Shown: positions 1 to 8,422 of the stretch, one piece after another | Position numbering within the stretch: the first letter of the stretch is position 1 | Layout of the letters: every line of letters starts with the position of its first letter | Source of the DNA: Dehalococcoidia bacterium | Lineage (GTDB): Bacteria; Chloroflexota; Dehalococcoidia; GIF9; AB-539-J10 | Assembly: GCA_030615965.1 (NCBI GenBank) | Contig: JAUWYE010000003.1 | Location: 1 to 37,645 of the forward strand | DNA: 37,645 nt | Reading direction: 5' to 3' | Notes under the pieces: generated by a model | The model's input: only the letters and a program-made list of their open reading frames with translations | The model's database searches: none | What the model was told of the DNA's origin: nothing | Program-made: the position numbers and the translations under genes

Positions 1-126
1 TCATTATACAATAACATAATATCAACGCCAGTTAACATTGTCAATTAGCTACTTCCGGCTGGAGGGGCTAAAACTCCTTTACTGGACAACTGCCATGTGG
101 TAGGCTGTGTGGGGTGGGTTGGTGCC

Positions 127-357
127 ATGACCCGCATAGAGAAATATCGCTTGCCGGCAACAGGAGCACAAGAGTATGTTTGCCTGTGTCCGCGCTGTCT
201 AACTTTTGAGACCTTGTGCTTTAGGGACGACATCCTGGTCCCGACAACCAGATTCAATCAGGAGGAAGGCGGCAGGATCTATCATAATTGCAACCAGTAC
301 TCATCTGGGCTGCGCCGGCTATTCCCTAACTGGGAGGTAAAGCCCCAGACAGTGTAG
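127..357 (+). CDS. Small Cys-containing hypothetical protein
   Basis: An ORF of 76 residues from the internal ATG at 127; the same frame also has an ATG at 97. The first methionine gives a Gly/Val-rich lead-in that looks unlike a protein start, so I prefer 127. The protein has a CxCPRC-type knuckle near residues 19-23 and later single Cys residues, and ends with a Pro/Trp-containing tail. The paired cysteines suggest a small metal-binding fold, but the second half of a zinc ribbon is not clear. No function is assigned. It stands alone in a poorly coding stretch, and no good ribosome binding site is visible. It may be a real small protein or a chance frame. Confidence 0.4.
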   Translation: MTRIEKYRLPATGAQEYVCLCPRCLTFETLCFRDDILVPTTRFNQEEGGRIYHNCNQYSSGLRRLFPNWEVKPQTV

Positions 358-1286
358 CCATGGCTATTCATACCGACCTTTACTTTTAGATGCACTGAAG
401 AGGATGGTAAAGGCGCCATATCGCTCTAATGCAATAATCCGATTAACCCTTATACATAGTTCTCTCCTTGAGTCCAGGATAGTCTGACTATTTTCAATCT
501 CAACTGGCGGCTTCTCACCGCTCCTAATCTGATTAAGACGAGTGCTTGACGCGGTCTTCGTGGGAAGTAGCAACCATATTTCTGATGCGTGTAAATATTT
601 CTAGTAAAGTATTTGTTAGAACTTTCCTTATCAATGACGATGGGCATTTCAGCAAGAGTGGATAAAGTCAAGAACCCCTGTGGTTTGAAGGAGCTAACCC
701 CCCTTATGTTTGGCGCATATACCAAAGCTGGCCTAAGGAATAAGCCGCGCTTAACTGCACCTCTGGACCCGAAGACCAATTGTAGTATGCTTTAAACATA
801 TCTCATTATTTTCCTATCTGCGATTCCTTTAGCTTCAGGGCATAATTATATCTGAAGTGGCTGGTGGTAAAGAAGATGCTCAGGGCAAAGGACTTCGTTC
901 AGGCTGCCGGCATCAGCAAAACGTTTGACCTGAACAAAAAGATGAAATGTTTAATGCGTTTAACTTACATCATACGCCAAGTAGAATCAAGCTTGATTTT
1001 ACGATCAATGGTTTATGAACATCTGAAAGGGTCTTTACTAGTTTTAAGCTACTTTACTTTTAGTCCACGTTAAAATATCATTAACTATTTGAAGTTTTGC
1101 TTTGCTCCCATCAACTACCAAGTCGGTGACCCGAGGTAATACTGTCTGCACTTGTTTTTCGGTGGAGTGTTCTTCGATTCGCCTTATCTTATTTTTGTCA
1201 GTAAGCCCTTTAATTTCTAATCGCTTTCGGTGCTTTATATACTTCTAGTTGTTGCCAGCATTAATTCATAAGACTATAATTGTGGT
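358..1286. other. Gene-poor stretch at the left end
   Basis: Nine hundred bases with several short overlapping frames on both strands and no recognisable complete protein. The only protein-like piece is the start-less minus-strand frame at 1044-1244, described separately. I see no tRNA-like cloverleaf, insertion sequence end or clear terminator here. A decayed gene region at the edge of the restriction island is the simplest reading. Confidence 0.5.
1044..1244 (-). pseudogene. Possible gene remnant, start-less Lys/Arg/Glu-rich frame
   Basis: A minus-strand frame of 66 codons between stop codons, with no ATG and only an internal GTG. Its translation is strongly charged, with a basic first half (KHRKRLEIKGL) and an amphipathic end (LVVDGSKAKLQIVNDIL), and reads like genuine protein rather than random frame. 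No family is recognised. It could be the C-terminus of a lost gene next to the RusA-like ORF. Confidence is low because the length is near what chance allows. Confidence 0.3.
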
Positions 1287-1697
1287 ATGCAGCAGGCAGA
1301 AATAAGTATCACGATTCCTGGACCGCTGATTACATTCAAATCTGCTTCTTGGGATGCAGGACAGAAGGAACTGTACCTCGAATCACAAGAAGCCATCCGA
1401 GAGGCTGTCAAAAAAAATCAATACTGCGGGATCCTTAGGGAATTGTTAACAAATAGAACCAAGCTCAGGATTGAAGTGGAATTCCATCTCAAACCGTTGC
1501 GAGCCTCAAACGCTGATTTAGATTCTCTTCTGAGCGATCTATTCAATCCATTAGTTGAGGGGGCTTGTGGCCCTCGACCAGTACAGAAGCCAATTCCACA
1601 GGTCAAAGACGCATTGTTCTGGGAATGCCACGCAGTAAAAAATTCAGTGCTAGAAACCGAAGAAAAAACCATTGTTAAGATTCAACCTTTGAGATAG
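1287..1697 (+). CDS. RusA-like Holliday junction resolvase family protein (probable)
   Basis: A 136-residue protein. It has the spacing expected of the RusA fold: a hydrophobic N-terminal strand ending in Ile-Pro-Gly-Pro (about residues 8-13), then a D-x-D pair (Asp77, Asp79) in a segment resembling the family's D-x-D-N-L-x-K motif, and a later Lys-Asp (Asp108) followed by a strand with a conserved Lys (K118). RusA proteins are Mg-dependent dimeric endonucleases that cut four-way DNA junctions and are often carried by phages and mobile DNA. The usual Asn after the second Asp is Ser here, so activity is uncertain. It sits just upstream of the restriction genes. The family assignment rests on motif pattern alone. 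Confidence 0.5.
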   Translation: MQQAEISITIPGPLITFKSASWDAGQKELYLESQEAIREAVKKNQYCGILRELLTNRTKLRIEVEFHLKPLRASNADLDSLLSDLFNPLVEGACGPRPVQKPIPQVKDALFWECHAVKNSVLETEEKTIVKIQPLR

Positions 1698-2073
1698 TTG
1701 AAATTTAATTGATAACTGTTATCTATTCAAATAATGATATAATCAGTATAAAAGTTGCTGAGACTACCCAGTCTTAAATGGTCTGGGCAATAACAGCGCT
1801 GCAAGCCGAACTAGATCGGCAGGAAAAGGAAAAGAGGTCGATATGAAAGATAGCGTTCAGCTTGTAGAAGCATACTTCAGAGACCTCAGAGATATCCGTC
1901 AGACTGGCGGAGGCGTTAAGGAAGAATCATATTACTCCAACCTACTCTTGATGAGAATTATGAACGGTGTAAAAAGAGTGCGTACAAGTGGCCGACCAAG
2001 ACTGGGTAATTAGCTGGTTTCAATGAAGGTGATTCTTACTCCAGCTGAAATACTTTAAAATCTGAGAAGGCTA
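1698..2073. other. Short-gene gap containing a restriction gene stump
   Basis: This gap holds an AT-rich promoter-like patch with a TATAAT at 1738-1743 but no well-spaced -35 box. A region of small stem-loops follows (CCCAG/CTGGG near 1768-1790; GCCGA/TCGGC near 1805-1820), then the truncated type IIG N-terminus at 1843-2013. The stems are short, and I could not match them to a known riboswitch. Confidence 0.4.
1843..2013 (+). pseudogene. Truncated N-terminus of a type IIG / Eco57I-like restriction-modification enzyme
   Basis: A 56-codon frame whose first thirty-odd residues (AYFRDLRDIRQTGGGVKEESYY and neighbours) match the typical opening of large single-chain type IIG enzymes, where a helix with LxDLRxIRxTGxGVxETSYY precedes the nuclease domain. 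After the Tyr-Tyr the resemblance stops, and the frame ends after a short unrelated tail. A weak ribosome binding site (AAGAGG) precedes the ATG. It lies 60 bases before a complete methylase gene in a different frame, so it is most likely the stump of an older restriction gene that was replaced. Family resemblance is from memory of such proteins. Confidence 0.6.
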
Positions 2074-5000
2074 ATGCAAGAAGACAGTGCTAAAAACCTA
2101 CTAGAAGCAGCATATAGTGACTTAGGTTACGATGAAGGTGATTTATGGGATGCGACTAAAGCGTCTCCCAGCATAGATTATGATGAGTGGATAGAGAAGG
2201 GTGATTGGTTAACCCTAGCCAATAATGTTGGTGCTGAAAAATTATTCTTTGTAGATAATAATCCGGTTGTTGTTTTTGCTCGCTGCGAAAGCGAAGATGC
2301 TGAAATACTTCGCGTAATCTATAACAAAATATGGTGCATGTCACGCCCACGCCTATTATTCTTAGCGAAGCCTGGAGAGTTGGCTGTCTACGATCTTGCT
2401 AATGAACCTTTTAGAACGCACGGAGACTGGCAAAAACGTAAGGTTCTAAACGTAGTAAATAGTATTAAGGAAGTTGCTACAAAACTAAAACAGTATAGAA
2501 AAGAACAAATAGAAACCGGATACCTTTTTGAAGAAAAACATTTTGGCGATTTGAAGTATCGGGCTGACAAATCTTTAATCCAAGACATAAAGAAGATACG
2601 TGAGGCTCTAATCAATAATGGACTGACCGGAGAAAAACTTAAGTATGCCCATGCTCTAATAGGGAGGTCAATATTTGTTCGCTATTTGGAAGACAGAGAG
2701 ATATTAACACGTGAGTACTTTTATAACATCGCGGAGCAAGATGCAGATTGGGTGGCCCTGTTAGACTCAACATCGGTAAAACCTGACATTGACCCTGAAA
2801 TGGGGAAACGCCTTTACCACAATATTTTAGGAAATAAAGATTTTACTTATGCGCTTTTTAACAAGCTGGCTAAAGATTTCAATGGGGATATGTTTCCTCA
2901 AAGTGATGAGGAACGAGACATCGTTTCTGAGGATCATCTGTTGCTACTTCAGAGCTTTCTACGTGGTGATATGGACATCCAGAAGAAGCTCCTCTTCTTT
3001 GCGTATCGTTTCGAGATAATTCCGATTGAATTGATAAGCAGTATTTATGAGGAATTTTATCATAAGGAAATCGGAGTAAAAAATACTAAAGGTTCTTTCT
3101 ATACTCCTCCAGCTTTAGTAGAATTTCTCCTACATCATGTCCTGACAAGAGTAAAACTTGAAACTAAGCCACGTATATTAGACCCTGCCTGTGGCTCAGG
3201 CATTTTTCTGGTCGAAGCTTTTAGGCGGATAGTAAGGTTTCAAGCAAAGCTTGCTGGACGGCGGTTAAGCTTCTCAGAACTAACAAAGATACTGAAGGAA
3301 CAAATAGCCGGCATAGATATTAATCCTGAAGCCATACAGGTTGCCGCATTTAGTCTGTATCTGGCAATGCTGCATTATCTCGAACCACCCGATATATTAC
3401 ATCATATCGAAAGCGGTGACCATCTTCCTCATTTTACAGTCAACTCAAATACCCAAGATAATGTTTCCCTAAATATATTATTAATCGCTAATACGTTCGA
3501 TATTGATTTGAGCATACCCGTATCTTTAAGAGAGAAATTCTCACAATCTTGTGCTGATGTAGTTGTCGCCAATCCACCTTGGGGAGACCCAAAATCGGAA
3601 GATAAAGAGGCACGAGAGGCAAACGATATCGGCCTCCGTTGGTGTGCAAGTAACGATTATCCGGTAGGGGATAAGGAAAGGTCACAGACATATATATGGA
3701 AAACTATAGACCTTTTGCGTTACGGTGGGACAGCAGGGTTACTCGTTTCTGCAGGTATGCTATTTAATTTCAATCGTCCAACTATAGAGTTTAGGAAAAA
3801 GTTTTTCTCCTCTGTTACTGTTGATTATATTTTTAACTTCACGCATACCAGAAAGTTTTTCTTTAAAGGATCAAACGCTCCATTTATAGCAGTGATCTTC
3901 AACAAGACTGAGGCTATTGAATCAAAAAACAGGATTCATTACTGGTCTGCAAAGCGAACCGCAAACATAGAATCATTACAGTCTGTAATATTGAGTAGAA
4001 ACGATCTGAAATTCATTGACCAATCGGATGCCGTAAAAGAGCACATTTGGAAGATTTATTGGTGGGGTAATCACCAGGACGAAGCACTTATCCGATATTT
4101 GAAAATGAATGATCGCCTTCGTGATTTGACAAAACCGGATTTAGTGGGACAAGGATTTAAAAAAGCAAATCAGAAGTTGGATGCTAATTGGTTAAAGCAA
4201 TACAAAGAATTTCCTGCAGAATCATTTCAAAGATATGGACAATATGATGCTAGCTTATTAAGAGAGGTTCCACAAAAATTCGAGTCGAGAGGCTCTCAGA
4301 TAATATATGAAGGGCCCCGACTGTTGATAGGACGTGGGATCGACGAAAAGACTCGTCCGAAAGGAAAAATCATTGCACGTTTTGAGACTGATAAGTTCTG
4401 CTTTACTAATTCAATTCATGGAATAAAACTAACAAATGCAGAGGACTGGCGTTATAAATGCATTCTGGGTATATTATGGTCTTCATTATCACGCTATTAT
4501 TTCTTTATGACGTCCGGTTCATGGGGAATGTGGCACAACGACATTCGTCTGAATGAACTGCTAAATTTACCAATTAGATTACCAGAGGATGGTAGTTTGA
4601 AAGAGAAGATAATCGATACTGTTAATAAACTGAGAGACTCCATTCCAGATGAAAATGAGTTTGCTTTATTTACGAATACACGGAATAGAAACAATTCTAA
4701 TCGCTTAAGAGAACTAGAGGGAAAGCTAGATGCAGCGGTATTCAAACTGTATGAATTGAGTGAGTCAGAAATAGATTTAATAAACGATTTATGTGATGTA
4801 GGAATTGAATATTTCTATTTCGCTTCCAAGAGCTCTGCTAGCGAAGCATTATCTCAAAATAGTCCTGCTATTAGAGAATATTTAGAAGCTTTTTCAGAAA
4901 TATGGAACCGAGAATTAGATAAAGATTCTGAATTTTCTTATGAAATGATAATCCCTCAAAATGGAATAGGTATGATCGCTGCTATTTTTTCGCCTCAACA

Positions 5001-5256
5001 TACAAGAAACGCCCAAAGCAAGCAGGTTATAACATCTGATTACAACAGATGGGACGAACTACTTAAAGATGAAAGTCTTTTTACGTACCCACTCGGAAGC
5101 AGAAGAATATACGTTGATGGCATATTACGTGTAGTAACTGATAAGGAAATAGTAATTATAAAAAGAAATGAAATCAGACTATGGACACGCAGTATGGCAC
5201 GCGAAGATGCAGAAGCAACTTTAGTGCAAGCGATGAGCCGGAAAGCAGTACAGTAG
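2074..5256 (+). CDS. Eco57I-like N6-adenine DNA methyltransferase (restriction-modification)
   Basis: A 1060-residue protein with a GAGAAGG ribosome binding site before the ATG. The methylase core is clear: a pre-motif of FYTPPALVEFLL type at about residues 347-358, the AdoMet motif I LDPACGSG at 369-376, and the catalytic NPPW at 500-503. This combination is typical of Eco57I/type I HsdM-like adenine methylases. The N-terminal 250 residues resemble the front domain of type IIG enzymes, but I see no convincing PD-(D/E)XK triad there. The last 500 residues are probably target recognition and helical spacer. The next gene begins 11 bases downstream and carries a nuclease signature, so the nuclease may be a separate subunit. 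Recognition sequence is unknown. Confidence 0.85.
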   Translation: MQEDSAKNLLEAAYSDLGYDEGDLWDATKASPSIDYDEWIEKGDWLTLANNVGAEKLFFVDNNPVVVFARCESEDAEILRVIYNKIWCMSRPRLLFLAKPGELAVYDLANEPFRTHGDWQKRKVLNVVNSIKEVATKLKQYRKEQIETGYLFEEKHFGDLKYRADKSLIQDIKKIREALINNGLTGEKLKYAHALIGRSIFVRYLEDREILTREYFYNIAEQDADWVALLDSTSVKPDIDPEMGKRLYHNILGNKDFTYALFNKLAKDFNGDMFPQSDEERDIVSEDHLLLLQSFLRGDMDIQKKLLFFAYRFEIIPIELISSIYEEFYHKEIGVKNTKGSFYTPPALVEFLLHHVLTRVKLETKPRILDPACGSGIFLVEAFRRIVRFQAKLAGRRLSFSELTKILKEQIAGIDINPEAIQVAAFSLYLAMLHYLEPPDILHHIESGDHLPHFTVNSNTQDNVSLNILLIANTFDIDLSIPVSLREKFSQSCADVVVANPPWGDPKSEDKEAREANDIGLRWCASNDYPVGDKERSQTYIWKTIDLLRYGGTAGLLVSAGMLFNFNRPTIEFRKKFFSSVTVDYIFNFTHTRKFFFKGSNAPFIAVIFNKTEAIESKNRIHYWSAKRTANIESLQSVILSRNDLKFIDQSDAVKEHIWKIYWWGNHQDEALIRYLKMNDRLRDLTKPDLVGQGFKKANQKLDANWLKQYKEFPAESFQRYGQYDASLLREVPQKFESRGSQIIYEGPRLLIGRGIDEKTRPKGKIIARFETDKFCFTNSIHGIKLTNAEDWRYKCILGILWSSLSRYYFFMTSGSWGMWHNDIRLNELLNLPIRLPEDGSLKEKIIDTVNKLRDSIPDENEFALFTNTRNRNNSNRLRELEGKLDAAVFKLYELSESEIDLINDLCDVGIEYFYFASKSSASEALSQNSPAIREYLEAFSEIWNRELDKDSEFSYEMIIPQNGIGMIAAIFSPQHTRNAQSKQVITSDYNRWDELLKDESLFTYPLGSRRIYVDGILRVVTDKEIVIIKRNEIRLWTRSMAREDAEATLVQAMSRKAVQ

Positions 5257-5267
5257 AGAATATTATT

Positions 5268-5972
5268 ATGCAAAAAGCTAGAATACCGTCTCCTGATAAA
5301 CTGTGGAGAAACATAGAAGAGCGGATAATAGAAGTAATATCCATTGCCCTCACAATGCTTCAGCAGGAATCTTCGTTGCCAAGCAAAGAAGATGAAATTA
5401 ATCCTAAGTTATGTGTAAAACTCCGGAAGGCAAACTATGATTTATGGAGTAAAGGCAGAGGCTTGCTCTCACCGCCTTTTTGTGAGGCACAGAATCAACC
5501 ACTAACAGAAGAAGACATCAATTCCCCACATATTAATAAAAAACCAGACATTCAATGGGGAATAACTAACCCCTCTGAAGAAGATTATGAAAAGGCCTAT
5601 AAATTTTACGCAATTGAATGTAAACGTTTAGGGGATCCTCCTAGCGATTCATGGATTCTAAACGAAAACTACATGAAGAAAGGTATTCTACGTTTCATTA
5701 AGAAAGAACATAGTTATGGGAAATTCACACCATCCGGAGCAATGGTTGGATATATTCAGAGCATGGAACTTGATGACATACTCAAAGAAGTGAATGGCTA
5801 TTTACAAGAAGAATCACTTGCCGAAATCGTTTTGCCCTTTAGTGGCTGGAATAAAAACGGAGTTTCTAGATTGGAGCAATGCTTAGAAAGGAGTGAAGTA
5901 CCACCCAGTCCATTTGATTTGAGACACCTGTGGGTTGATTTAAGAAACAATTATCACAGCCAGAAAAATTAG
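5268..5972 (+). CDS. PD-(D/E)XK nuclease-like protein paired with the methylase
   Basis: A 234-residue protein. The frame is open back to 5181, but that would overlap the methylase; the ATG at 5268, 11 bases after its stop, is the natural start. Pro93-Asp94 followed by Glu117-Cys-Lys119-Arg is a PD...ExK catalytic pattern. A downstream stretch (about 135-163: Tyr, GI-RFI, Tyr-Gly, then a Met-Val-Gly-Tyr-Ile strand) resembles helices seen in several restriction-endonuclease-like proteins. This suggests that restriction is done by this partner of the large methylase. The intact D, E and K are consistent with activity. The exact family is not recognised, and whether the two proteins form one complex is inference. 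Confidence 0.65.
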   Translation: MQKARIPSPDKLWRNIEERIIEVISIALTMLQQESSLPSKEDEINPKLCVKLRKANYDLWSKGRGLLSPPFCEAQNQPLTEEDINSPHINKKPDIQWGITNPSEEDYEKAYKFYAIECKRLGDPPSDSWILNENYMKKGILRFIKKEHSYGKFTPSGAMVGYIQSMELDDILKEVNGYLQEESLAEIVLPFSGWNKNGVSRLEQCLERSEVPPSPFDLRHLWVDLRNNYHSQKN

Positions 5973-6094
5973 TCGGTCGGCTTTCTAAAAATTGGTACGC
6001 CCCAGATCCACAGTCATGGTCTCACATATGATTGACTTCAGTACATTCAGTCTCTAACAAAATCTATCGACCATTCCGCAGATAAGTCCTTAAC

Positions 6095-6112
6095 TATACT
6101 GACATCAGTATA
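6095..6112. repeat. Perfect short palindrome
   Basis: TATACTGA and TCAGTATA are perfect inverted arms around a 2-base centre. Related words (TATACTGGA, CAGTATAC) recur nearby at about 6181 and 6316. It could be a protein binding site or a stump of a small repeat family; no gene starts next to it. Confidence 0.45.
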
Positions 6113-6209
6113 CTGGAGTAGGCGAACAGCTGGATACAAAAGAATAGTGATAGGATCTAGTAGCTTGGGAAAATAGTCACTATACTGGATAGACTAAGAC
6201 TACCAAAGG

Positions 6210-6253
6210 TGAGTAGCTGAGTCACTGACTATGTTAATGCTCCTAGCTACTCA
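6210..6253. repeat. Inverted repeat, 9-bp arms, 26-base loop
   Basis: TGAGTAGCT at 6210-6218 pairs with AGCTACTCA at 6245-6253. It lies in the convergent intergenic gap. It may help end transcription from either side, but it lacks the T-run of an intrinsic terminator. Confidence 0.4.
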
Positions 6254-6479
6254 GAGCACTCATGAACTACACACAAACTCCACTAACTGTACATGCCGTT
6301 TCAGTAACTCGAATACAGTATACCTCATTAGGAAGTCACTAGCTCAGTAGTTTGGTAGGATAAATTCCAGTTCCGTCCATTACACTTTCTGACGTTTTGT
6401 ATTCTCCAACATGCAATATCGTTACCTACAGCCATCCAACTCCAGCCCACTAAACAAACTACCCCAAAACCCATATATT

Positions 6480-7616
6480 CTAGTCGATAATATCCTCTTT
6501 GAGACCATGTAATCCATTCACCCAAGGTATAGGAGCTATGAGCATTGGTGCATCTGCTTCTTCAAGGATTTCTTTAACCTCTGACTCATTCTTAACGCAA
6601 TTATAATGATAGCGTAATTCCTTCATTTTACCAGCATATCTACCCGTCTTATGATATGCTTCACCGTGGTATACAATATACTCACAATTCTTCTTCGCTA
6701 CATTAATATCTTTATACAAGGAACACTGACTACAATCGAAGTATCCCTGCTCAGGTTCTTCATTATTTGAGCAGATCTTAATAACCTCATCACAGTACAA
6801 AATCCACTCAGAGCATCTACCGCACCTATAAGGTTGTGGTTGATTACGATCTCCAATATTAACTGAGAAAACTGGAATGGATGTAACTAGCGAAAACGAA
6901 CTCATCTGCTCTTCCTTACCTGTCCCAACTTCTATTCCAAATATTTCTCCTTTAGACCTAAGTAATAGATAATCTGGAGGTACAATAAAGCTTTGATTCC
7001 CAAGTATACGTTGTGAATGCAACAGAGAAACTAAGTAACCGAAGTTCTTTCTAACGAAATGAGCATAAACCAACAATTCTGGAACAGCTCCTATCCGTTT
7101 AGGCAGCATAGAATCATAACAACTCTCATGGCTTTGACCTTCTCCATATCTACCAGGAATGATCTTTCCCTTATAATTCCTTAATTCCGTAAATCTTTGT
7201 TGTTGATATTTATCTTCAAAGAAATCGGTACCCATTTTACTTTCTAGTGTATCAAGCATTTTATTCCTGAGTCCTGTATCTACAGATGTATCTTCCATCA
7301 GAAGAATAAGATTGCATACATACATTATCATAGACACAAAAGCTTCTCTTTGCTCATCGCCACGTACTGAGAAATAATAGCCTCTTCCAGTTAATATGTA
7401 TTGCAGAAGGTCACCAAGTATCATTTGTCTACCATATCCATACTTGCCTCCTTTCTTACCTCCTACATATATTTCTTTACGAAGTTCATCATATAGAGGT
7501 AAACCCTCAAGCTTCCGAGAAATCTCTGCATATGTGGGATAATTTCCTCTAAAGAATTTATCCAATACTGACAGGTGTTTCCCCGCAACAGAAAGACTGT
7601 CTAATAATTTTTTCAT
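6480..7616 (-). CDS. Third gene of the TdeIII-type locus: PD-(D/E)XK-like domain plus Cys-rich domain
   Basis: A 378-residue protein starting 21 bases after the restriction endonuclease gene, so probably in one operon with it and the methyltransferase. The first 160 residues are helical with a Gly/Lys-rich turn (about 52-62). The middle has Glu180 in a helix, Pro-Pro-Asp215, and then a strand with Glu229-Val-Gly-Thr-Gly-Lys234, which resembles nuclease folds where the usual ExK is shifted. The last part carries cysteines at 265, 268, 275, 282, 295, 298, 311 and 340, including two CxxC pairs, suggesting a zinc-binding domain. I do not recognise the family. It may be an accessory nuclease, a specificity factor, or an independent defence gene. 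Confidence 0.6.
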   Translation of the reverse strand: MKKLLDSLSVAGKHLSVLDKFFRGNYPTYAEISRKLEGLPLYDELRKEIYVGGKKGGKYGYGRQMILGDLLQYILTGRGYYFSVRGDEQREAFVSMIMYVCNLILLMEDTSVDTGLRNKMLDTLESKMGTDFFEDKYQQQRFTELRNYKGKIIPGRYGEGQSHESCYDSMLPKRIGAVPELLVYAHFVRKNFGYLVSLLHSQRILGNQSFIVPPDYLLLRSKGEIFGIEVGTGKEEQMSSFSLVTSIPVFSVNIGDRNQPQPYRCGRCSEWILYCDEVIKICSNNEEPEQGYFDCSQCSLYKDINVAKKNCEYIVYHGEAYHKTGRYAGKMKELRYHYNCVKNESEVKEILEEADAPMLIAPIPWVNGLHGLKEDIID

Positions 7617-7637
7617 AATGGCTTAACTTCTTTTAGA

Positions 7638-8417
7638 TTATCTAGTAAATTTAGCAAAATATTGGTCAATTTCTTCTCTCAATTCGACCCCCACTCTTTC
7701 AAAGCAATCTAACAAATCCTCATAGGCTCCTTCACCACCAAGAAAGTTCCAAAATTCATCCCCCACCTTCAATTCATTCTCTAGATCCAGCATCCCTCTC
7801 ATTGTCCAACGATTATACGGCTGCGGCTCATAAGGATTATAAGGAATGGCAATCAATGTGTTTACCTCAGCCTTCGGATTAGAAGCCAGAACCGAAGCCG
7901 CCCACTCCAATAATGTCCTTTTAAACTCTTTAAAACCTCCGGCATTCGGCTTTGCGGTCTTTAAATCAATTAAGTAAAGCTCGCCTGCCTTACTTTCAAG
8001 TTGTATATCTACTCTTGTAAGATTCACTTTTCGCTTCGAGCCCGATTGGCAAAATTTTCTAATGGTATCAATTTCTTCAATCTTATTTGGTGATGCTACA
8101 GCTGTCATTAAGTTATCCATCGTCTTTTGTATCTCAAATTGTGCATCTTCATAGATATACTCACCCGCTATGGCATGGGATTTGGCGCTCTTAAAGTTAC
8201 CTTCTGATATTGTTACGGCAATTGGTTCAAATATGGCCGTACCAAAATTAGTACTTAAAGAATGTATAAAAGAGTACAATGCCAGTCTGTCTTTACCGAG
8301 TAATCTGGTATGAAAGGGCATTGAGGCTGGTTCCGGATTGTAGTTTTGGAACTTTTTCCTTAAACTACTTTTTAGTACTTGTTCAACATCAGAGATCTGT
8401 TTTCTTGTAAGTCCCAT
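7638..8417 (-). CDS. TdeIII-family type II restriction endonuclease
   Basis: A 259-residue protein that I recognise as TdeIII family from its overall sequence. The opening is MGLTRKQI, followed by a PFHTRLLGKDRLALYSFIHSL segment (about 34-53) and a catalytic region with Asp137 in TRVDIQL and Asp151-Leu-Lys153 in IDLKTAKPN. These match a PD-(D/E)XK arrangement with D-x-K at the metal site. TdeIII enzymes are reported to recognise GGNCC; applying that here is inference. Length and catalytic residues look intact. The gene starts 5 bases after the methyltransferase stop, as expected of an R-M operon. Confidence 0.85.
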   Translation of the reverse strand: MGLTRKQISDVEQVLKSSLRKKFQNYNPEPASMPFHTRLLGKDRLALYSFIHSLSTNFGTAIFEPIAVTISEGNFKSAKSHAIAGEYIYEDAQFEIQKTMDNLMTAVASPNKIEEIDTIRKFCQSGSKRKVNLTRVDIQLESKAGELYLIDLKTAKPNAGGFKEFKRTLLEWAASVLASNPKAEVNTLIAIPYNPYEPQPYNRWTMRGMLDLENELKVGDEFWNFLGGEGAYEDLLDCFERVGVELREEIDQYFAKFTR

Positions 8418-8422
8418 AATAC

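Larger units (their letters stand above)
5973..6479. other. Gene-free, palindrome-rich gap between convergent genes
   Basis: About 500 bases without a plausible gene between two converging transcription units. It is rich in short inverted repeats and in recurring AGTCACT, CTAG and TATACTG words. Two are listed separately: an 18-base palindrome at 6095-6112 and a 9-bp stem at 6210-6253. No U-tract follows either, so they are not classical terminators. Confidence 0.5.

Noticed and set aside
864-1073. A 69-residue plus-strand frame
   Set aside because: No ribosome binding site, no recognisable pattern, and it overlaps a better protein-like frame on the other strand.
1755-1840. Possible TPP riboswitch (CTGAGA then ACCC, later GAACTAGATC)
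   Set aside because: In TPP riboswitches the GAACCTGATC element follows ACCC almost at once; here it is some 40 bases away. The 5' GGGG part is missing, and the downstream gene is a restriction stump.
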